Source: a virus. From it: a stretch of 26,573 bases of DNA. The notes beneath the pieces are model-generated. The model made no database searches and was not told where the DNA came from. It saw only the letters and a program-made list of their open reading frames with translations. Numbering within the stretch: position 1 is the first letter of the stretch; every line of letters begins with the position of its first letter. The stretch is from positions 1 to 26,573 of the IMG/VR virus record IMGVR_UViG_3300021961_000535; one strand, given 5' to 3'. Of the stretch, positions 23,305 to 26,573 are shown piece by piece. Made by a program: the position numbers and the translations under genes.

Positions 23305-23886
23305 TTAGTCGCTGTGCGTATATTGTTGCACATTTACACCTAAATCTGGCAATAGTGCATCCTGTGGCGTGTGTATAATAAACTGCGTGTTTAAAAAGTT
23401 TGCAAATATTGTTTGCCAGTGTGGTATCCACTGCTGATTAAGATTAGGACGTTTGCCACGTGGCACTAGGTTATCCATTTGGCTGGCATAGTCATCCGTC
23501 CATATGCTGTCCATACCCCATAGGTGCAATTCGTCCGTCATACTTGCGTGATGTTCCACCGCATGATGTCCTGCACTATATCTTTGCTTGATTTCAAACA
23601 CATCAAACCAATGTCCTTCACGTTTTCTTTTCACGCTGTGGTCCTTGACCTTGGTTGTGCATAAAACAGGAACCTTTGGATTCCAATTGTTATCGCTCAT
23701 CCAATTAACCACAACCAAATCAATAATTGCTAGGCAGTTGTATTTGATCTTGTGCTGTGGTATGTTGCAGGCGACACGATATTCGTTTTCTACATCAAAC
23801 AAACCGTTGCTTGGACCGTTGCCTATCACGTGAACCCTAGGACGTTTTTCGCCATTGGGGAATGCGGTGTAATCACTATCTTGCAT
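23305..23886 (-). CDS. DUF115/sugar-transferase-like protein (193 aa)
   Basis: 193 aa. Residues 18-26 read VHVIGNGPS, then 'EYRVACNIP' and 'YNCLAIIDLVVVNWM'. This combination (G-x-G-P-S, then an N, then an aspartate-ended strand) is the pattern of DUF115/MptE-like and sialyltransferase-like enzymes that use nucleotide-activated substrates. The C-terminal half (HAVEHHASMTDELHLWGMDS) is His/Trp-rich. It is encoded next to virion fibre genes and two genes from another glycosyltransferase-like gene. It may modify virion or host surface glycans; the substrate is unknown. ATG at 23886 abuts the upstream TAA. Confidence 0.55.
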   Translation of the reverse strand: MQDSDYTAFPNGEKRPRVHVIGNGPSNGLFDVENEYRVACNIPQHKIKYNCLAIIDLVVVNWMSDNNWNPKVPVLCTTKVKDHSVKRKREGHWFDVFEIKQRYSAGHHAVEHHASMTDELHLWGMDSIWTDDYASQMDNLVPRGKRPNLNQQWIPHWQTIFANFLNTQFIIHTPQDALLPDLGVNVQQYTHSD

Positions 23887-24069
23887 TTACTTTGTCCATA
23901 TACGCAGGTCTTTGTATTCAACCGAGTGTCCCATAAACAATAATGCAATGTATAATATGGGCCAACCCCAGCCACTAATGTATCCTGTTAGATGCAATAT
24001 CATAAGTGCTAGTCCTGTGACACTTGTTGTAGGTAATAGATACCTATCACTTCTCTCTGGTAATTTCAT
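23887..24069 (-). CDS. Small membrane protein, two hydrophobic segments (60 aa)
   Basis: 60 aa with AAGGAGG directly upstream. Residues ~10-30 (YLLPTTSVTGLALMILHLTG) and ~34-46 (WGWPILYIALLFM) are hydrophobic, joined by a short loop and flanked by charged ends. A two-segment small protein in a phage could be a holin, but no lysozyme or spanin genes lie beside it, and the neighbours are sugar- and DNA-related. It overlaps the coiled-coil gene upstream by 23 bases. Confidence 0.6.
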   Translation of the reverse strand: MKLPERSDRYLLPTTSVTGLALMILHLTGYISGWGWPILYIALLFMGHSVEYKDLRIWTK

Positions 24070-24241
24070 CGTTCAGCCTCCTTAAAATTTCTTGTAAGTT
24101 ATCCAATCTCTTTGATTGTGAATTTATTGCTTTTACAAGTTCCTGTTGATTTGTTAATAGATTACCTATGTGTTGATCAGCCGCCTTGGCAAAATTAATC
24201 AACTGCATAAGTTCTTCGTATGGATCCCAACCTTGTTTCAT
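24047..24241 (-). CDS. Small coiled-coil protein (64 aa)
   Basis: 64 aa, all helical. Residues ~22-60 form heptads (HIGNLLTNQQELVKAINSQS, then RLDNLQEILRRL) typical of a dimeric coiled coil. The ATG overlaps the upstream gene as ATGA at 24238-24241, and its end overlaps the next (membrane) gene. The pairing suggests the two products interact at the membrane. No catalytic motif is seen. Confidence 0.6.
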   Translation of the reverse strand: MKQGWDPYEELMQLINFAKAADQHIGNLLTNQQELVKAINSQSKRLDNLQEILRRLNDEITREK

Positions 24242-24681
24242 ACTATTCTACTCTTATATGGTTTATAACTTGGTGGTAATGTCACAGCATCTGTTTCATT
24301 CCACCCCCTTTCTAGTCTGCTGTATAGTGTGTGCCTTTTGATACCATTTGCCCTTGCACGTTTAAGCAGTTCAGCGGCTTTGCTTTTATGCCAACGACAG
24401 CCAATCATGCGTTTTTCTGTTTTACGCCATTTGCAGTTGCCTGGAGCATAATCACCAAATGCATCATCACGAATAATTTCGTATTCCGTGTCCTCCATAG
24501 GACCCATGTCATCTATAAAGTTGATAAAGCCAGCGGAACCAACTTCATAGTAATCCCAATCTTCATAAACAGCAACGTCGGCATATCCCTTTTGTGGTAG
24601 TTTACATCTTCTGCACATACGATACCACACACGCCAAGTTCTTGGATGTTCTTTTCTTAAAAATGTATAATCACTTAACAT
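24238..24681 (-). CDS. HNH/AP2-like phage DNA-binding protein, probably catalytically dead (147 aa)
   Basis: The start is taken at 24681 (GGAGAAATACC ATG); a longer in-frame start at 24717 lacks a ribosome site. Residues ~20-85 resemble the HNH/zinc-type domain of phage homing endonucleases (MCRRCKLPQKGYADV, then 'FINFIDDMG' and 'DYAPGNCKWRKTEKR' like the 'ENCRW.t...Q..N' block). The usual catalytic His pair is not visible. The C-terminal 'GIKRHTLYSRLERGWNETDA' is a helix-turn-helix found in these proteins. The single C-x-x-C may bind zinc with outside ligands. DNA binding is likely, cutting uncertain. Confidence 0.6.
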   Translation of the reverse strand: MLSDYTFLRKEHPRTWRVWYRMCRRCKLPQKGYADVAVYEDWDYYEVGSAGFINFIDDMGPMEDTEYEIIRDDAFGDYAPGNCKWRKTEKRMIGCRWHKSKAAELLKRARANGIKRHTLYSRLERGWNETDAVTLPPSYKPYKSRIV

Positions 24682-25051
24682 GGTATTTCTCCAATGTTTC
24701 GGGCGGACAATATACACCGTGTTTGTCTACATCATAATCCGTTGTTGGATAGTTAAGCACCGTTTCATAGAAGTGTTTTTTGAAGTGCATACGTCTTGCA
24801 ATTATGATGCAGTTGTGTGGACCCCATGCCTCGGTTTTTTCCACACGGCTCATGCAGTATTGATGTATTGCTCTGCCCATGTGTTCTATTACTCCGCTGT
24901 CCTGCCATACCTTATACCAAGAGTCCGCATCAAAGGCCCATTCTTCTCCACGGAACCTTGCCTGTGCGGCACTTCTTGCATATCTTGTTCCATATGGTTC
25001 TGGCAATTGATACTTTCTTGGATATGTTTCTATTGCTCTAGTTCTTCTCAT
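24671..25051 (-). CDS. HNH-endonuclease-like small phage protein (126 aa)
   Basis: 126 aa, basic and aromatic. The block 'ARSAAQARFRGEEWAFDADS' then WYKVWQDSG, 'GRAIHQYCMSRVEKTEAWGP' and 'HNCIIIARRMHFKKHF' follows the N-terminal recognition and 'W...N..i..R..h' pattern of small phage HNH-type proteins. The His-Asn in 'GPHNC' and the Trp match such families, but complete active-site residues cannot be assigned. It is coupled to the upstream glycosyltransferase-like gene by an ATGA overlap at 25048-25051 and overlaps the next gene by 11 bases. Confidence 0.55.
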   Translation of the reverse strand: MRRTRAIETYPRKYQLPEPYGTRYARSAAQARFRGEEWAFDADSWYKVWQDSGVIEHMGRAIHQYCMSRVEKTEAWGPHNCIIIARRMHFKKHFYETVLNYPTTDYDVDKHGVYCPPETLEKYHVK

Positions 25052-25953
25052 AGTATATCCTTACCATTTGGATGAACCTTTATCCAACTCATGTTGTCAA
25101 TTTCTGTTCTAAAATATGTGTAGGCACATATTCTAGTAACCCAGTCATCAATTTGTTGTGCTGTATAATAATGCAGTTCACCTGTTTCATTAAATTGTTT
25201 CCACGGTGTTGATACTTCACTTGCACCATTCCATTCGCTGGAACAGATAACGGGGACACCATGTATAACCCCTTCGCTTGCCGCGGCACTATGGTTTGTC
25301 ACAAGAACATCATATCCTTGATCCAACTGCATAGTGACTTGATTTGTTTGCCTTGCTTTTATGCCCACTTTGTTTCTTACACTATAGGTATAACCCCAAC
25401 GATCCAATGAACCTTTCATGCGTTCTATCCACGTGGTTTGATCTTCATTGTAAAACTCTATGTGATTGCGAGGGCTTGATGCACAGATTAATGCGTGTTT
25501 GCGTTTAACTTCTCGTGTGTCAACACACCCACCCCAAATGTCTGCAATATCTTTTGCCCAACCATTTGACAGCGTGTGCAATATTTTATTCACACGTTCT
25601 CTATGCGTGTGATCCACTGGAGTGCCTTGGGGCATATTCCAACCACAGTAGGTTAGTCTGCTCCACCATTTTTCTCCCTGTGGATTTGTGGGGTTAACAT
25701 ATCTTAGATGTGGCATCATTGAATTATCCCACCAGAACCAACGAAACCCCGGTGGCTCCTTGCCTGGCTTGAACATGGTTTCAGGTTCACAACCCACAAG
25801 CAGGTATGTTTTATCCTTGCTCCATATATTTTTTAATCTTGATATCGAAATTGGCAATGCTTTTTCTTTACCATTTTCATTCATTCTGGCTTCACGGTGA
25901 TTTTTGTATATTTTATAGTATCCCCATCCCATACCTTTTAAACTCTCCTTCAT
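25048..25953 (-). CDS. Glycosyltransferase-like protein, GT-B type (301 aa)
   Basis: 301 aa, aromatic-rich. Residues 214-238 (DVLVTNHSAAASEGVIHGVP and the following strand) match the donor-binding half of GT-B glycosyltransferases and capsule-type transferases, where a D-x-x-V-T...S...E...G-x-P-V stretch holds the nucleotide-sugar. The N-terminal half (~40-150) is W/Y-rich and less typical. The ATG at 25953 follows AAAGGA. It is the first gene of the leftward run, next to the divergent promoter region. It may modify host or phage surface structures; the acceptor is unknown. Confidence 0.6.
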   Translation of the reverse strand: MKESLKGMGWGYYKIYKNHREARMNENGKEKALPISISRLKNIWSKDKTYLLVGCEPETMFKPGKEPPGFRWFWWDNSMMPHLRYVNPTNPQGEKWWSRLTYCGWNMPQGTPVDHTHRERVNKILHTLSNGWAKDIADIWGGCVDTREVKRKHALICASSPRNHIEFYNEDQTTWIERMKGSLDRWGYTYSVRNKVGIKARQTNQVTMQLDQGYDVLVTNHSAAASEGVIHGVPVICSSEWNGASEVSTPWKQFNETGELHYYTAQQIDDWVTRICAYTYFRTEIDNMSWIKVHPNGKDIL

Positions 25954-25992
25954 AGTCTGTTCCTTTGCTATCAGTATTTAGTGCTTGATAAC

Positions 25993-26007
25993 TTTAGCGT
26001 GGCTAAA
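25993..26007. promoter_or_regulatory. Possible operator, inverted repeat TTTAGC-GTG-GCTAAA
   Basis: A perfect 6-bp inverted repeat with 3-base centre, 40 bases upstream of the first leftward gene and about 50 bases from the rightward -35 candidate. The size and position suit a dimeric regulator binding site, but it could also be an early hairpin in a leader RNA. Unproven. Confidence 0.35.
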
Positions 26008-26054
26008 TAAGAGTGTAATAGAAACATTTTGGTAAAATCAGTGGTTGCACTATT

Positions 26055-26083
26055 TTGAAATGATGCTATTATAATAATATAAC
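26055..26083 (+). promoter_or_regulatory. Sigma70-type promoter candidate for the rightward genes
   Basis: TTGAAA (26055-26060), 17-base spacer, TATAAC (26078-26083). It is followed by a leader of about 35 bases and AAGGAGATA before the ATG at 26126. A TATAAT at 26070-26075 offers an alternative -10 with a more distant TTGCAC (26045). Confidence 0.55.
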
Positions 26084-26125
26084 AATCGAGTTATAAAACT
26101 GAAACTGAAAATAAGGAGATAAAAA

Positions 26126-26449
26126 ATGATAACATCAGGAGCACTCGTATCCGCAAGAAGAATGAATTCAAAATACGGTGGATATGTTTACAAGTGCAAA
26201 GTAATCTGCGAAAAGGGTAAAGAACGCACACTTTGGGTTGATCCCAAAATGGTAAACTACAAGAATTGGGAACAACTTGTGGACATTGTGCAGGACCCAA
26301 TCTGTGAAGGCAAAGGCATTTTGCTGGACAATCTAAAAGTGTTAAAAAAGAACGACGAACGACTGGATGCGGACGTATGCCCCGAATTGGCAGGTGTTTG
26401 TAAACTAACCGATTTGGAACCCAAGGAGGACACACCATGTTTCGAATAA
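26126..26449 (+). CDS. Unknown small soluble protein (107 aa), rightward
   Basis: 107 aa with a very good ribosome site (AAGGAGATA, 26113-26121) and divergent to the rest. Sequence is Lys/Val/Asp-rich, with four Cys (KCKVICEKG at ~23-31, and later DVCPELAGVC), perhaps metal-binding or simply a few thiols. No known family recognised. Its last codons overlap the start of the next gene by 13 bases. Being the first gene on its own strand, it is likely expressed at a different time from the late structural genes. Confidence 0.75.
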   Translation: MITSGALVSARRMNSKYGGYVYKCKVICEKGKERTLWVDPKMVNYKNWEQLVDIVQDPICEGKGILLDNLKVLKKNDERLDADVCPELAGVCKLTDLEPKEDTPCFE

Positions 26450-26573
26450 TGATAGCACTTGTGTTCATGACTTCAACCGCCCATGCAGGTTGTTGGGAGG
26501 ATATGGCCCAAGGCGATAATGCCGCATGGGTAATCACCAAAAGCATATTGAGTCCCTTTGTGTGCATACCCAG
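26437..26573 (+). CDS. Probable exported small protein, 3' end cut off
   Basis: The ATG at 26437 has AAGGAGG 7 bases upstream. The first ~17 residues (MFRIMIALVFMTSTAHA) form a signal peptide with hydrophobic core and A-H-A cleavage motif, followed by mature GCWEDMAQGDNAAW. Alternatively the Cys just after could be a lipoprotein site, but the -3 position (His) is atypical. A second in-frame ATG at 26449 forms a TAATG overlap with the preceding gene's stop. The window ends after ~45 codons. Role unknown. Confidence 0.65.
   Translation, partial: MFRIMIALVFMTSTAHAGCWEDMAQGDNAAWVITKSILSPFVCIP

Larger units (their letters stand above)
25954..26125. promoter_or_regulatory. Divergent control region between the leftward operon and the rightward genes
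   Basis: A 172-bp AT-rich gap between divergent genes. It must contain at least one promoter for each side. It holds the inverted repeat TTTAGC-GTG-GCTAAA at 25993-26007 and a strong plus-strand promoter candidate at 26055-26083. For the leftward side no clean -35/-10 pair stands out. Confidence 0.6.

Noticed and set aside
24680-25075. A 131-residue plus-strand open frame
   Set aside because: Antisense to the HNH-like gene; Cys/Phe/Ile-rich shadow with no ribosome site.
26091-26567. A 158-residue minus-strand open frame at the right edge
   Set aside because: Antisense to two rightward genes that have strong ribosome sites, a signal peptide and a promoter candidate.
1-26573. tRNA genes, CRISPR arrays, integrase/attachment sites, diversity-generating retroelement
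   Set aside because: None could be supported: no cloverleaf sequence, no regularly spaced repeats, no recombinase or reverse transcriptase gene, and no template/variable repeat pair was seen by reading.

Overview
This window is a block of a tailed-phage (siphovirus-type, long non-contractile tail) genome covering packaging, head, tail and adhesion genes. Nearly everything from about 26.0 kb down to base 1 is read from the minus strand as one tightly packed run of genes. Only the last ~450 bp at the right end (26126 onward) is read from the plus strand, from a divergent control region at 25954-26125. The host cannot be fixed from sequence. The proteins look like those of marine phages of Gram-negative bacteria (likely alphaproteobacterial hosts), but that is an impression, not a search result. 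The right and left edges cut through genes, so this is not a complete genome. No integrase, repressor, replication gene, lysozyme, tRNA or CRISPR array was seen.

Layout in transcription order on the minus strand (right to left). (1) 25953-23305: a glycosyltransferase-like protein, two small proteins of the phage HNH/DNA-binding type, a coiled-coil/membrane-protein pair, and a second sugar-transferase-like (DUF115-type) protein. (2) 23269-16282: virion surface and adhesion genes, comprising a fibre with an internal duplication, a triple LamG-like protein, a second LamG-like protein, a common phage 'tail fibre' family member, a long beta-repeat protein and small proteins. (3) 16282-13185: small terminase, large terminase, portal. 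(4) 13185-10800: an 88-aa basic protein, a very basic Gly/Lys/Arg microprotein (53 aa), a 123-aa protein in an overlapping frame, scaffold, major capsid protein, then a hairpin terminator. (5) 10674-8211: head-tail connector, tail terminator, a small acidic protein, major tail protein, HK97 gp10-like protein, and a tail assembly chaperone with an in-register A AAA AAC slippery site that fuses it by -1 frameshift to a second frame. (6) 8248-1: tape measure, distal tail/tip proteins, a GNAT-fold protein, gpJ-like hub and three further tip/fibre proteins, the last cut by the window start.

Genes are joined by TAATG or ATGA stop/start overlaps and a recurring GGAGATA-type ribosome binding site, indicating long polycistronic, translationally coupled mRNAs. 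The observations I rate most worth following up are these: the tetrapeptide Asp-Ser-Ala-Gly recurring 12 times in eight different structural proteins, with different serine codons, so selected as peptide rather than copied as DNA; the KKGG/KRGG microprotein overlapped by another reading frame; the frameshifted chaperone; a degenerate GNAT protein inside the tail-tip operon; and an EF-hand-like loop in the head-tail connector.

No stretch longer than about 300 bases lacks a gene; the largest gaps are 25954-26125, 10675-10799, 353-452 and 18536-18621, each described below.
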